Shown piece by piece: positions 1 to 8,491 of a stretch of DNA of 64,000 bases (the first letter of the stretch is position 1; each line of letters starts with the position of its first letter). Under the pieces are notes generated by a model, which had not been told where the DNA came from, did not search any database, and saw nothing but the letters and a program-made list of their open reading frames with translations. This DNA is from Flavobacterium sp. 9 (lineage in GTDB: Bacteria; Bacteroidota; Bacteroidia; Flavobacteriales; Flavobacteriaceae). The translations under genes and the position numbers were made by a program. Location of the stretch: contig NZ_PEEU01000001.1 in the NCBI RefSeq assembly GCF_002754195.1, forward strand, positions 4,030,001-4,094,000. Direction: 5' to 3'.

Positions 1-120
1 GTACGATTTTGAAAGATTTGTCAATTTGGCTAAGCCAAAAAGAGAAAGATTTTTTTGTGTTCTAACCTGTTTGAGTTTTAGCCCAAATATCAGCTTTATA
101 TAGTCTTTTTCGATATCCAT
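1..120 (-). CDS. XRE-family HTH regulator of the glyoxylate shunt (5' part only)
   Basis: The first 40 codons of a minus-strand gene that runs off the left edge. The peptide starts MDIEKDYIKLIFGLKLKQVR and continues into 'SLFGLAKLTNLSKSY', which has the look of the first helices of an XRE/Cro helix-turn-helix. In Flavobacteria a long XRE regulator with an IrrE-like C-terminal part commonly lies divergent to malate synthase and isocitrate lyase, and that placement fits here; the C-terminal part is outside the window, so the full architecture is inferred. The ATG lies only 4 nt after a good -7 box, so the transcript may be leaderless. It probably binds the palindrome at 175-188. Confidence 0.75.
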   Translation of the reverse strand, partial: MDIEKDYIKLIFGLKLKQVRTQKNLSLFGLAKLTNLSKSY

Positions 121-124
121 GTAT

Positions 125-155
125 CAAATATAGACAATTGAAAAATAATCGCCAA
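125..155 (-). promoter_or_regulatory. Promoter of the XRE regulator
   Basis: On the minus strand a TTG at 155-153 is followed after 20 nt by TATATTTG at 132-125, matching the Bacteroidota -33/-7 consensus TTG-N19-TAnnTTTG. The start codon begins at 120, which leaves no room for a normal leader. Confidence 0.6.
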
Positions 156-174
156 AAAATTATTTTTAATATTT

Positions 175-188
175 AGCGAACGTTCGCT
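175..188. promoter_or_regulatory. Perfect 14-bp palindrome, likely operator for the divergent regulator
   Basis: AGCGAACGTTCGCT is identical to its reverse complement. It is the only GC-rich island in an AT-rich divergent intergenic region and overlaps the presumed -33 TTG (188-190) of the aceB promoter. The location suggests repression of aceBA by the neighbouring XRE protein; binding itself is inferred. Confidence 0.55.
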
Positions 189-218
189 TGTTTTGTAAAA
201 AACTTTTTTCTAATATTG
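188..218 (+). promoter_or_regulatory. Candidate aceB promoter
   Basis: TTG at 188-190, 20-nt spacer, then TAATATTG at 211-218, one mismatch from TAnnTTTG. The aceB ATG at 318 would then have a leader of roughly 95 nt. Confidence 0.45.
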
Positions 219-317
219 TGGTGTAGAAAATATTAACCATCAGATTGTTATAGAAACTATTTTCTTGAAATGATAGAAATTAAGAAAACAATTGAGGAAT
301 AATTAAAATCAGCAGCT

Positions 318-1919
318 ATGAAAAACCAATTAGAGATTACCGAGACGGCAATGGAATTTTTAGCCGAAAAGAGCCTTTCTTATCCAAAGATCTGGACAGA
401 AGAAGCGATTGTTTTTATAGGTGATTTGCATCGAAAATTCGAATCGCAACGAAAACTGTTATTGTTACAGCGCGAGCAAAAACAAAGTGCTTTTGATCAG
501 GGCGTCATGCCATCTTTTCCTTCAGAAACCAAAACCGTCAGAGAAAGTAATTGGACCGCTGGAGAAATTCCGAAAGATTTACAAGATAGGAGAGTGGAGA
601 TTACCGGACCTGTAGATCGAAAAATGATAATCAATGCATTGAATTCCGGCGCGAAAACTTTTATGGCTGATTTTGAAGACAGCACTTCGCCAACCTGGCA
701 AAATTTAATGGACGGACAAATAAATTTAATCGATGCGGTTAACAAAACCATTACATATACTGATTTGGCTAAACACAAATCATATCATTTAAATGAGAAA
801 ATTGCAACATTGATTGTACGTCCAAGAGGTTTGCATTTACCGGAAAAACATCTTTTAATTGAAGGAAAAGAAGTTTCAGGTTCTTTGGTTGATTTTGGAT
901 TGTATGTTTTTCACAATCACAAAAGGCTTTTAGAAAACAATTCAGGACCGTATTTCTATATTCCAAAATTAGAGCATTATCTGGAAGCGCGTTGGTGGAA
1001 TACTGTAGTTGATTTTACAGAAGATTATTTAAAATTAGAACGCGGAACAATAAAAGTGACGGTTTTAATCGAAACCATAACGGCAAGTTTTCAGTTAGAT
1101 GAAATTATTTATGAATTGAAAGAACATATCGTGGGATTAAATTGTGGACGTTGGGATTATATTTTCTCTTACATCAAGAAATTCCGCAAGAACCCAAAGT
1201 TTATTGTTCCGGATCGCGATCAGGTAAATATGACTTCACCTTTTATGAATGCCTACTCGAATTTGGTAATTCAAAGATGTCATAAAAGAGGAATTCACGC
1301 TATTGGCGGAATGGCAGCTCAAATTCCGATTAAGAATAATGAAGAAGCCAATGCTGTTGCTTTTGCAAAAGTAAAAACCGATAAAGAACGTGAAGTTAGA
1401 AACGGACACGACGGAACTTGGGTAGCACATCCGGATTTGGTTTCAATTGCAAAAGAAATTTTTGATAAAGGAATGCCAACTCCAAATCAGATACATATAA
1501 AAAGAGAACATCGAAAAATTACAGAAGAAGATTTGATTGAACCACCAATTGGAATCATTACTGAAAATGGTGTTCGAAAAAATATCAACGTTGGAGTTTT
1601 GTATCTGGCTTCATGGCTGAACGGACAAGGTGCCGCGGCTTTGCATAATTTAATGGAAGATGCTGCAACAGCCGAAATCTCAAGATCACAATTGTGGCAA
1701 TGGCTTCAGAACAAAGTGGTTTTGGATAATGGCAAAAAATTAGATCTGGCTTATTATCACGAATTGGCTTTAGATGAGTTCAAGAAAATTAAAGACGAAT
1801 TGGGCGAAGAAAATTACGAAAAAAGACAATTTCCTTTAGCTGAAAAAGTTCTGGAACGACTAGTTGTAAATATTGATTTTGTCGATTTCCTGACTATTCC
1901 TTGCTACAAATATTTATAA
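318..1919 (+). CDS. aceB: Malate synthase A
   Basis: Malate synthase condenses glyoxylate with acetyl-CoA to give malate, the second glyoxylate-shunt step, in the cytoplasm. The 533-residue length is that of the A-type enzyme. Characteristic segments are visible: 'MADFEDSTSPTW' near residue 115 (acidic metal/substrate region), 'LIVRPRGLHLPEKH' near 165, 'LIETITASFQLDEI' near 250, 'GLNCGRWDYIFS' near 275 and 'GMAAQIPIKN' near 335. It is followed by aceA after an 18-bp inverted repeat, so the two probably form one acetate or fatty-acid utilisation unit. Expression is probably set by the divergent XRE regulator. Family assignment is secure. Confidence 0.97.
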   Translation: MKNQLEITETAMEFLAEKSLSYPKIWTEEAIVFIGDLHRKFESQRKLLLLQREQKQSAFDQGVMPSFPSETKTVRESNWTAGEIPKDLQDRRVEITGPVDRKMIINALNSGAKTFMADFEDSTSPTWQNLMDGQINLIDAVNKTITYTDLAKHKSYHLNEKIATLIVRPRGLHLPEKHLLIEGKEVSGSLVDFGLYVFHNHKRLLENNSGPYFYIPKLEHYLEARWWNTVVDFTEDYLKLERGTIKVTVLIETITASFQLDEIIYELKEHIVGLNCGRWDYIFSYIKKFRKNPKFIVPDRDQVNMTSPFMNAYSNLVIQRCHKRGIHAIGGMAAQIPIKNNEEANAVAFAKVKTDKEREVRNGHDGTWVAHPDLVSIAKEIFDKGMPTPNQIHIKREHRKITEEDLIEPPIGIITENGVRKNINVGVLYLASWLNGQGAAALHNLMEDAATAEISRSQLWQWLQNKVVLDNGKKLDLAYYHELALDEFKKIKDELGEENYEKRQFPLAEKVLERLVVNIDFVDFLTIPCYKYL

Positions 1920-1934
1920 TGAATTAAAAATCGA

Positions 1935-1992
1935 GAATTAAAAATTAAAAATATTCTTTACGCAGATAGCACAGATTTTTAATTTTTAATTC
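1935..1992. repeat. 18-bp perfect inverted repeat between aceB and aceA
   Basis: GAATTAAAAATTAAAAAT at 1935-1952 is repeated inverted at 1975-1992, separated by 22 nt that contain 'ACGCAGATAGCACAGA'. It fills nearly the whole gap. It could form an mRNA hairpin that adjusts the aceB:aceA ratio, or be a dispersed palindromic element. Confidence 0.8.
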
Positions 1993-2045
1993 AAAATTTT
2001 TAATTGAATAAAATGCTTTTACTAACCAACTTAACTATATTATTT

Positions 2046-3326
2046 ATGAAAACAACAGAAGACAGAATTCAGGAATTGATTAACGATTGGATTACGAACC
2101 CAAGATGGAAAGGCGTTGAACGTCCTTATACTGCTACAGAAGTGATTACGCTTCAGGGTTCATATCAAATTGAGCATTCTATTGCTAAAATAGGAGCGCA
2201 AAAATTATGGAGAAAGTTAAAAAGTCAGGATTATGTTGCTGGTTTGGGCGCATTGACAGGAAATCAGGCGATTCAGGAAGTCGATGCTGGTTTAGAAGCG
2301 ATTTATTTGAGCGGATGGCAAGTTGCCGCTGATGCAAATTTGGCGGGAGAAATGTATCCTGACCAATCGCTTTATCCGGTAAATAGTGTGCCAATGGTGG
2401 TTAAAAAAATTAATAATGCTCTTTTACGTGCTGATCAAATTCAGACGGTAAATGGAGTTGAAGATAAAAAAGATTATCTGGTTCCGATTGTAGCTGATGC
2501 CGAAGCTGGTTTTGGCGGAAACTTAAATGCTTTTGAACTTATGAAATCAATGATTGAAGCGGGGGCTTCAGGAGTTCATTTTGAAGATCAATTGAGTTCT
2601 GCTAAAAAATGCGGACACTTAGGCGGAAAAGTTTTGGTTCCAACTCAGGAAGCAATTAATAAGTTGATTGCAGCTCGTTTAGCGGCAGATGTTATGGGAG
2701 TTTCTACACTTATTGTGGCAAGAACAGATGCTGATGCAGCTAATTTATTGACAAGCGATGCGGATCCTAGAGATGCTAAATTTATTACAGGCGAAAAAAC
2801 AAATGAAGGTTTCTTCTATGTAAATAGCGGGATCGATCAGGGAATTGCAAGAGGTTTAAGTTATGCACCTTATGCTGATTTAATTTGGATGGAAACCAGT
2901 AATCCTGATTTAGTTTATGCTAAAAAGTTTGCTGATGCTATGAAAAAAGAATTTCCGGATAAAATGTTAGCTTACAATTGTTCGCCTTCTTTTAACTGGG
3001 CTGCAAAATTATCAGTTGCCGAAATGGAAACATTCAGAGAAGACTTAGCTGCGATGGGATATAAATTCCAATTCATTACTTTGGCTGGATTCCATGCTTT
3101 GAACACAAGTATGTTCGAATTGTCTAAAGCATATAAAGAACGTGGAATGGCAGGATATTCTGAATTGCAGGAAAGAGAATTTGCTTTGCAGAAAAACGGA
3201 TTCAGAGCGGTAAAACATCAGGCGTTCGTAGGAACTTCTTATTTTGATGCTGTTCAGAATACGGTTATGATAGGAAAATCAACTATAACGGCGATGGAGC
3301 ATTCTACGGAGGTTGAGCAATTTTAA
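2046..3326 (+). CDS. aceA: Isocitrate lyase
   Basis: Cleaves isocitrate to glyoxylate and succinate, the first glyoxylate-shunt step. The hallmark active-site motif KKCGH is present in '[11 protein letters not shown]', together with 'ADAEAGFGG' and 'NCSPSFNW'. I start at the ATG at 2046 ([11 protein letters not shown]), giving 426 residues, the usual bacterial length; an in-frame ATG at 2004 would add 14 hydrophobic residues read through the AT-rich repeat and is unlikely. It is a partner of aceB upstream and is followed by a strong hairpin terminator. Both genes bypass the decarboxylating TCA steps during growth on C2 compounds. Confidence 0.97.
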   Translation: MKTTEDRIQELINDWITNPRWKGVERPYTATEVITLQGSYQIEHSIAKIGAQKLWRKLKSQDYVAGLGALTGNQAIQEVDAGLEAIYLSGWQVAADANLAGEMYPDQSLYPVNSVPMVVKKINNALLRADQIQTVNGVEDKKDYLVPIVADAEAGFGGNLNAFELMKSMIEAGASGVHFEDQLSSAKKCGHLGGKVLVPTQEAINKLIAARLAADVMGVSTLIVARTDADAANLLTSDADPRDAKFITGEKTNEGFFYVNSGIDQGIARGLSYAPYADLIWMETSNPDLVYAKKFADAMKKEFPDKMLAYNCSPSFNWAAKLSVAEMETFREDLAAMGYKFQFITLAGFHALNTSMFELSKAYKERGMAGYSELQEREFALQKNGFRAVKHQAFVGTSYFDAVQNTVMIGKSTITAMEHSTEVEQF

Positions 3327-3335
3327 TTCAAAAGA

Positions 3336-3366
3336 AAAACCAGTTCATTGAACTGGTTTTTTGTTT
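3336..3366 (+). terminator. Rho-independent terminator after aceA
   Basis: AAAACCAGTT, a 5-nt loop and AACTGGTTTT are followed by a T-rich tract, 10 nt after the aceA stop. Confidence 0.85.
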
Positions 3367-3374
3367 TTTTTACC

Positions 3375-3428
3375 ATTAAGATATTAAGAAAATTAAGTTT
3401 TGTTCTTAATGAACCTTAATATCTTAAT
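3375..3428. repeat. 14-bp inverted repeat downstream of the Crp-type gene
   Basis: ATTAAGATATTAAG at 3375-3388 pairs perfectly with CTTAATATCTTAAT at 3415-3428 across a 26-nt spacer. It lies between two convergent genes next to the aceA terminator and may end transcription from the minus strand. Confidence 0.7.
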
Positions 3429-3437
3429 AGTTAAATT

Positions 3438-4013
3438 TTATTTTTTCAAAAGTCTTGCTTTCATTTTACTGAAGAATTCAGGTGTAACACCTATGAAAGA
3501 AGCGATTTGTTTTTGAGGTACTTTATGTACCAGATTTCCGTATTTAGTAGAGAATTTCTCAAATCGTTCTTCTGCAGGTAAACTCAAGTTGTCCATTAAT
3601 CTTTGTTGATTGGCAACTAATGAGTTCTCAATTAATATTCTGAAAAAACGTTCTAATTTTGGAATTTCGTGAAACAATCGTTCCTGATTTTCTTTGGATA
3701 AAGAAATTACTTCTGCATCTTCTAAAACTTCTATAAAAAGCTGTCCTGGTTTTTGCGAAAAATAACTGTACATATCGCTCATCCACCAACCTTGACAAGC
3801 AAACGACAGTACATGTTCTACGATATTATCGTTGATATTGAAGCTTCTTAAAATTCCGGAATTCACAAAATATGAATGTTTACAAACTTCGCCCGCACTT
3901 AGCAAAATTGTTTTGGCTTTGTAGTTATGTGTTTCGGTTTTAGATAAAAAAAGAGCTTGTTCTTCAGGAGTTAGCGAAACGTGTTTGGCAATATTTTCAA
4001 GAATTAATGCCAT
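3438..4013 (-). CDS. Crp/Fnr-type cyclic-nucleotide-binding-fold regulator
   Basis: A 191-residue protein with a cNMP-binding-like beta-roll in the first 120 residues ('KAKTILLSAGEVCKHSYFV') and a short C-terminal helix-turn-helix ('IASFIGVTPEFFSKMKARLL'). This is the common Bacteroidota group of Crp/Fnr-like proteins, mostly of unknown ligand. No Fe-S cysteine cluster like that of FNR is seen. Its ATG overlaps the stop of the preceding DUF6370 gene by one base (TAATG), so the two are translationally coupled and probably co-transcribed with purT. Confidence 0.8.
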   Translation of the reverse strand: MALILENIAKHVSLTPEEQALFLSKTETHNYKAKTILLSAGEVCKHSYFVNSGILRSFNINDNIVEHVLSFACQGWWMSDMYSYFSQKPGQLFIEVLEDAEVISLSKENQERLFHEIPKLERFFRILIENSLVANQQRLMDNLSLPAEERFEKFSTKYGNLVHKVPQKQIASFIGVTPEFFSKMKARLLKK

Positions 4014-4330
4014 TATTTTTCTTTTATTAAAGTGAATGAAGTAGCTTTAAAACGACCGTTTTCTACTTTTCCGGTAACTGAAGCTTTGCGTATTTTATTG
4101 CAAAAACCATCTTCGGCATGAGCGTCTCCATGTTGGTCAATTGTAGTTCCGTCAACGAAATAAGCTTTTCCATCAATACGAACTGCTAAGTCACAACTTT
4201 TTCCTTTCATTCCAAATTGACATTCTCCGCAAGCTGTTTCTACGATTTGAGGTTTTTCGGTTGTTTTTTTATCCTGAGCTTGTGTTGCTATTCCAACAAA
4301 TAGGAATAGTATAGATAATGCTTTTTTCAT
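4013..4330 (-). CDS. DUF6370 family exported cysteine-containing protein
   Basis: A 105-residue protein with a signal peptide (MKKALSILFLFVGIATQAQ) and a mature domain containing cysteines in 'ETACGECQFG', 'KSCDLAVRI' and 'DGFCNKI', plus histidine-rich 'DQHGDAHAEDG'. This resembles the DUF6370 family, which has no assigned function. The C-x2-C pair and nearby His residues would suit metal binding, but that is inference. It sits 2 nt behind purT and overlaps the Crp-type gene, so it looks like the middle gene of a three-gene operon. Confidence 0.7.
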   Translation of the reverse strand: MKKALSILFLFVGIATQAQDKKTTEKPQIVETACGECQFGMKGKSCDLAVRIDGKAYFVDGTTIDQHGDAHAEDGFCNKIRKASVTGKVENGRFKATSFTLIKEK

Positions 4331-4332
4331 TT

Positions 4333-5493
4333 TTAAGAGTTTACAGTTATTAGTTTCGAAGTTGTTTTGGCACGTTCAACAATCTCCTCGATTGGAGTTG
4401 CCAGTGAATCATGACTTAATACAACTCCCATTCGGCGATAAGGTCTTGAAGTTGGTTTTCCAAATATTCTGAAATCAGTTTTTGGTAAAGAAGCTACTTT
4501 TTCTATTCCGGTAAAAGTAGGATTTGTAGAATCTTCTGATGCTAAAATTACGGCGCTTGCTCCAGCTTTTTCTAATGTAATTTCGAAAATAGGAAGGCTT
4601 AAAATGGCGCGTAAATGCAATTCGAATTCATTAAAATTCTGTGTTCCCGCCAGAGTTACCATTCCGGTATCATGCGGGCGCGGAGAAAGTTCTGAAAAAT
4701 AAACTCCTTCATTGGTTAGGAAAAATTCAACACCAAAAAGTCCAGCTCCGCCAAGCGCTTCAGTAATTTTTTCGGCCATATCTTGCGCTTCATATAAATC
4801 TTTTTCTGAAACTAAAGCAGGTTGCCAGCTTTCCTGATAATCACCACGTTCTTGTCTGTGACCAATTGGAGCACAAAACAAGGTTGGATTGTTATTTTGA
4901 GTAATCGTTAAAAGCGTAATTTCCGAATTGAAATCAACAAAAGCTTCTACAATAACTTCGATAACATCGCCACGAGAACCTGCAACAGCATATTTCCACG
5001 CTTTCTCGATATCACTTTCGGTTTTTATAGTCGATTGTCCTTTTCCGGAAGAAGACATTAAAGGTTTTACAACGCAAGGAATTCCAACTTCCTGAACGGC
5101 TTTTTGCAATTCTTCTGCTGAAGTTGCGTATTGATATTTGGCTGTTTTTAAACCTAATTCTTTTGAAGCTAAATCACGGATAGCTTTACGATTCATGGTA
5201 AAGTTTGCCGCTTTCGCCGAAGGAACAACGGTGATACCTTGTTTCTCGTAATCGTAAAAACGTTCGGTGCGAATGGCTTCTATTTCAGGAACTATGAAGT
5301 CTGGTTTGTGTTTGGCTACGATTCGGTCAAGAGCTTCGCCGTCAAGCATATTGATGACTTCAAAACCGTGTGCAACTTGCATTGCGGGAGCATTTTCGTA
5401 ACTATCAATTGCAATTATGGTTTGTCCGATTCGTTGTGCGGCAATGACAAATTCTTTGCCTAATTCGCCTGAACCAAGGAGTAGTATTTTCAT
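4333..5493 (-). CDS. purT: Formate-dependent phosphoribosylglycinamide formyltransferase (GAR transformylase 2)
   Basis: PurT uses formate and ATP to formylate GAR in de novo purine synthesis, independent of the folate-dependent PurN. The 386-residue protein begins with the PurK/PurT-type nucleotide-binding loop '[13 protein letters not shown]', has ATP-grasp segments ('[14 protein letters not shown]' near residue 142, '[12 protein letters not shown]' near 250) and the C-terminal '[11 protein letters not shown]'. Length and motifs match the family. It heads an apparent operon with a DUF6370 protein and a Crp-type regulator, which is unusual company for a purine gene. Confidence 0.95.
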   Translation of the reverse strand: MKILLLGSGELGKEFVIAAQRIGQTIIAIDSYENAPAMQVAHGFEVINMLDGEALDRIVAKHKPDFIVPEIEAIRTERFYDYEKQGITVVPSAKAANFTMNRKAIRDLASKELGLKTAKYQYATSAEELQKAVQEVGIPCVVKPLMSSSGKGQSTIKTESDIEKAWKYAVAGSRGDVIEVIVEAFVDFNSEITLLTITQNNNPTLFCAPIGHRQERGDYQESWQPALVSEKDLYEAQDMAEKITEALGGAGLFGVEFFLTNEGVYFSELSPRPHDTGMVTLAGTQNFNEFELHLRAILSLPIFEITLEKAGASAVILASEDSTNPTFTGIEKVASLPKTDFRIFGKPTSRPYRRMGVVLSHDSLATPIEEIVERAKTTSKLITVNS

Positions 5494-5577
5494 TTTGGAG
5501 TGTTGTAAATAATGGAGTAGTAAAAGTAGCGAAAAATGTTTTTAACCACAAAGTTCTATTGATATGTATTAGTGTAG

Positions 5578-5742
5578 AGGCGCACTGCAGTGCGTCTTCA
5601 CAATCTAAGTTTAACCGCAAAGTTCGCAAAGATTTACGCGAAGAACGCAAGGATTTTGATTTTTAAGTAAAAGAAAAAGGTTCGCAAAGATTAATTTTAA
5701 AATCTTTGCGAACCTTGCGTATTCCTTTGCGAACTTTGCGGT
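5578..5742. repeat. Nested extragenic inverted repeats between U32 gene and purT
   Basis: Three structures lie here. CGCACTGCAGTGCG (5581-5594) is a perfect palindrome extendable to 5578-5597 with one wobble. ACCGCAAAGTTCGCAAAG (5614-5631) pairs with its exact inverse at 5725-5742. Inside that, AAGGTTCGCAAAGATT (5677-5692) pairs with 5701-5716 across an 8-nt loop. The region carries no credible gene. Confidence 0.85.
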
Positions 5743-5767
5743 AAAAAAACTTTGCGGTTAAATTATA

Positions 5768-7639
5768 TTAATGAAAATGATCTTCTTCGATTTCGAATTC
5801 AGCATCTTTTTCCCAGATTTCCATTTCGCAGGGTTTGCAGTTGAATTTTAGTTTGTATTCAAGTTCGCCTTGTTTTAAAACCAAAGGTTCTTTTACCTTA
5901 ACTCCTACAATATCTTTTTGGTGTATCGGGCATTTTTTTAATTCGTATTTGATGCAATATTTGGTTGTCATTACACGAGATTTTCCTGGATCCCATTGTA
6001 ATTCGAATGCTTTTTCAATTTCGGTAACACCGTGGCGTTCGTAGAATTTACGAGCTGTTTTGTTCGAAACGTTATACATGAAATCTAGTTTAGTTTCAGG
6101 ATACGGATGCGATGTTTTTACCATTTGGTGTTCTTCGCGTTTGTAGTTTGCTAAACGAATTTCAGTCAACTGATCATAAACCGTTCTTCGCATTTCGTTG
6201 ATTTTTGAAATAGGAAGGAACCAGTTTTGAGAAAACATAACGTTGATTTGATCGGCTTTATAAGGTGTGAAACCTGTTTTTGCCAATTGCGTTTTAATAT
6301 TTTCTTCGATTGATTCGCCGGTTTTAGTCTGCTCTTTTACGTGTTCTAAATTTACGGTGCTTACGTTTCCGTCTTCATCGGTTGCGATAAGTTCAAAACC
6401 AGTTTCTGTTTCGGTAAGTAATAAAGTCGTGCTTAATTTACGAACGGCACTGTCTTCTCTTTCAACAATTTTGATGAAAGCGGCGTCGTTATTTCTGTAG
6501 ATGAAAGTTCCGTCTTTTACTTCTTTTAAAACGTTTGGATAAATTTTACCGTTTTCGGCTTTGTTTACATAGATTCCGTCGGCTTCATTGTTTTCATTGA
6601 TGAAGCAAAGTCCATCACCGTTGTTTAATAATTCGCCGTTTTCGATTTCGTAAGCATTTCCAGCAGTTCTGATTAATTTACCAATATATTGACCTTTTGA
6701 TTTTGGGCTTTCCCAAGAACCAATGGAACTGTGTCTTTCGTTTACGAAATAATCTGTATAACCACGGTTGAAGGTTCTATTTAAAGAAGAATCAAAAGTA
6801 TAAGTACAAGTTCCGGAAGAAGCTTTGATGTATTTTCCGCGTCCTGCGCCTTCTAAATAACTGTCTAGTTTTTGACGTAAATAAGAAACGTTGTTTTTTA
6901 CGTAAACTACATCTTTTAGACGTCCTTCGATTTTAAAAGAAACGATTCCTGCTTCGATCAAATTAGGAATTTGCTCTGAAATATCTAAATCTTTTATCGA
7001 AAGTAAGTGACTGTTTTTGATTAAAGTTTCTCCGTTTCCGTCGATTAAGTTATAAGGTAAACGGCAGTTTTGTGCACAAGAACCACGATTGGCGCTGCGT
7101 TCTCCGTTTGCCACACTCATATAGCAGTTTCCGCTAAAAGATACACATAATGCACCGGTCACGAAAAATTCTAATTCAACATCGGCATGGTCGTAAATTG
7201 TTTTAATTTGATGCAAGTTCAATTCGCGGGCTAAAACCACACGTTTGATTCCGGCATCTTTAAGGAATTTAATTTTATCGGCATCACGGTTATTGGCTTG
7301 TGTGCTGGCGTGAAGTACGATTGGAGGTAAGTCCATTTCCATAATCGCCATATCCTGAATAATCAAGGCATCGACACCAATATCGTATAATTCCCAGATC
7401 ATTGAACGACACGTTTCTAGTTCGTTGTCGTATAAAATGGTATTCATTACCACAAAAACCTGAGCATTAAATAAGTGCGCATATTGCACTAATGCAGCAA
7501 CATCTTCGATAGAGTTGTTGGCATTTGAGCGTGCTCCAAATTGTGGTGCGCCAATATAAACTGCATCGGCGCCACTATTTATGGCTGCCATTCCTCCAAT
7601 TAAATCTTTAGCCGGAGCTAATATTTCGATCTTCTTCAT
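5768..7639 (-). CDS. Peptidase U32-family protein, RlhA-like (probable 23S rRNA hydroxylation factor)
   Basis: The U32 signature is visible as 'ELEFFVTGALCVSFSGNCYM' in the first third, followed by cysteines in 'RGSCAQNCRLPYN'. At 623 residues it is the long form, similar in size to E. coli RlhA (YdcP), which is needed for hydroxylation of 23S rRNA C2501, and longer than TrhP-type tRNA enzymes. A C-terminal pair of cysteine couples ('CIKYELKKCPIH' and 'FNCKPCEME') could bind metal or an Fe-S cluster. The old 'collagenase-like protease' label is probably wrong for this branch. It appears to be transcribed alone. Confidence 0.8.
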   Translation of the reverse strand: MKKIEILAPAKDLIGGMAAINSGADAVYIGAPQFGARSNANNSIEDVAALVQYAHLFNAQVFVVMNTILYDNELETCRSMIWELYDIGVDALIIQDMAIMEMDLPPIVLHASTQANNRDADKIKFLKDAGIKRVVLARELNLHQIKTIYDHADVELEFFVTGALCVSFSGNCYMSVANGERSANRGSCAQNCRLPYNLIDGNGETLIKNSHLLSIKDLDISEQIPNLIEAGIVSFKIEGRLKDVVYVKNNVSYLRQKLDSYLEGAGRGKYIKASSGTCTYTFDSSLNRTFNRGYTDYFVNERHSSIGSWESPKSKGQYIGKLIRTAGNAYEIENGELLNNGDGLCFINENNEADGIYVNKAENGKIYPNVLKEVKDGTFIYRNNDAAFIKIVEREDSAVRKLSTTLLLTETETGFELIATDEDGNVSTVNLEHVKEQTKTGESIEENIKTQLAKTGFTPYKADQINVMFSQNWFLPISKINEMRRTVYDQLTEIRLANYKREEHQMVKTSHPYPETKLDFMYNVSNKTARKFYERHGVTEIEKAFELQWDPGKSRVMTTKYCIKYELKKCPIHQKDIVGVKVKEPLVLKQGELEYKLKFNCKPCEMEIWEKDAEFEIEEDHFH

Positions 7640-7780
7640 TTTTAAGACTTTAACCTTCTGTGGTATTCACGGAAAAAAGTTTGCAAAGTTCTTATAAATA
7701 TTTCGAGTTTACTAATACTGAAGTGACTTTTTTTGAAATAGTTAACTTATATGGAATGATGATAAACGAAATTTTTGTAT

Positions 7781-8329
7781 TTATTGAATTGGTTCGTAAA
7801 TAAGTTGAACAACTCCTGATTTGAAAATATTGGTTTCAAGTAATTTTAATTCTATTCGTTCTTTTAAATCTTCAAATAGCGGTTTGCCGTTTCCTAAAGC
7901 TATTGGATGAATGGATATTCTGTATATATCTATAAGATTTAATTGAATAAAAGTTTTAATAAGACTTGCTCCGCCATAAAGCCAAATGTTTTTCCCGGAT
8001 TGCTCCTTAATTTCATTTACTGTATTTGCGATATCAGAATTGATGAAAATGGCATTATCATCAGCTTTTTTATTTTGACCGGAAAAAACATATTTTATTT
8101 TTGAATGTACTCCTTCCCAAAGTGCTTTTTCGGCAGAACTTGCATTTTCATCTGGTTGAAAATTACCCCAAGCGTCATAACTTACCCGACCATAAAAAAT
8201 AGTATCTATGCCAGATAAAAAATTATCAAAATCCATATCATCGTCCATAATGCACCAATCGATTTCTCCATTAGCACCTTCAATAAAACCATCCAAGGTT
8301 ACTGCTAAATCTAAAATTACTTTTTTCAT
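7781..8329 (-). CDS. Dihydrofolate reductase family protein (RibD C-terminal-like)
   Basis: The 182-residue protein starts with 'VILDLAVTLDGFIEGANGEI' and has 'DTIFYGRVSYDAW' and 'IWLYGGASLIKTFIQLNLID', the NADPH-binding pattern shared by RibD-C/DHFR-like reductases. Such stand-alone proteins are common in Bacteroidota and their substrates are generally unknown; it is not the classical FolA. It is a single gene flanked by intergenic DNA. Confidence 0.85.
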   Translation of the reverse strand: MKKVILDLAVTLDGFIEGANGEIDWCIMDDDMDFDNFLSGIDTIFYGRVSYDAWGNFQPDENASSAEKALWEGVHSKIKYVFSGQNKKADDNAIFINSDIANTVNEIKEQSGKNIWLYGGASLIKTFIQLNLIDIYRISIHPIALGNGKPLFEDLKERIELKLLETNIFKSGVVQLIYEPIQ

Positions 8330-8388
8330 TTGATACTTTGTTTTATAGAATTTGATATAAAAATATATTACTTCAGTTTTTAATAAAA

Positions 8389-8423
8389 CAAAAAACTACT
8401 TAGTTTATTAACCAAGTAGTTTT
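8389..8423 (-). terminator. Terminator after the barrel gene
   Basis: A hairpin of the form AAAACTACTTAGTT / AACCAAGTAGTTTT with a short loop and flanking A and T runs. It is nearly identical in stem to the hairpin at 9119-9150. Confidence 0.75.
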
Positions 8424-8491
8424 TCTATTCTTGAAATTTTGCGGCAAATGATCTATTAATCTAATGGAAAAGAAAGTCCTGCAGCAAATAC

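Noticed and set aside
2004..2045. 14-codon N-terminal extension of isocitrate lyase
   Set aside because: It is read through the AT-rich repeat, is hydrophobic and absent from family expectations; the ATG at 2046 gives a normal enzyme.
5405..5650. 81-codon frame opposite purT and the gap
   Set aside because: It overlaps purT in part and runs through palindromic repeats; composition is not protein-like.
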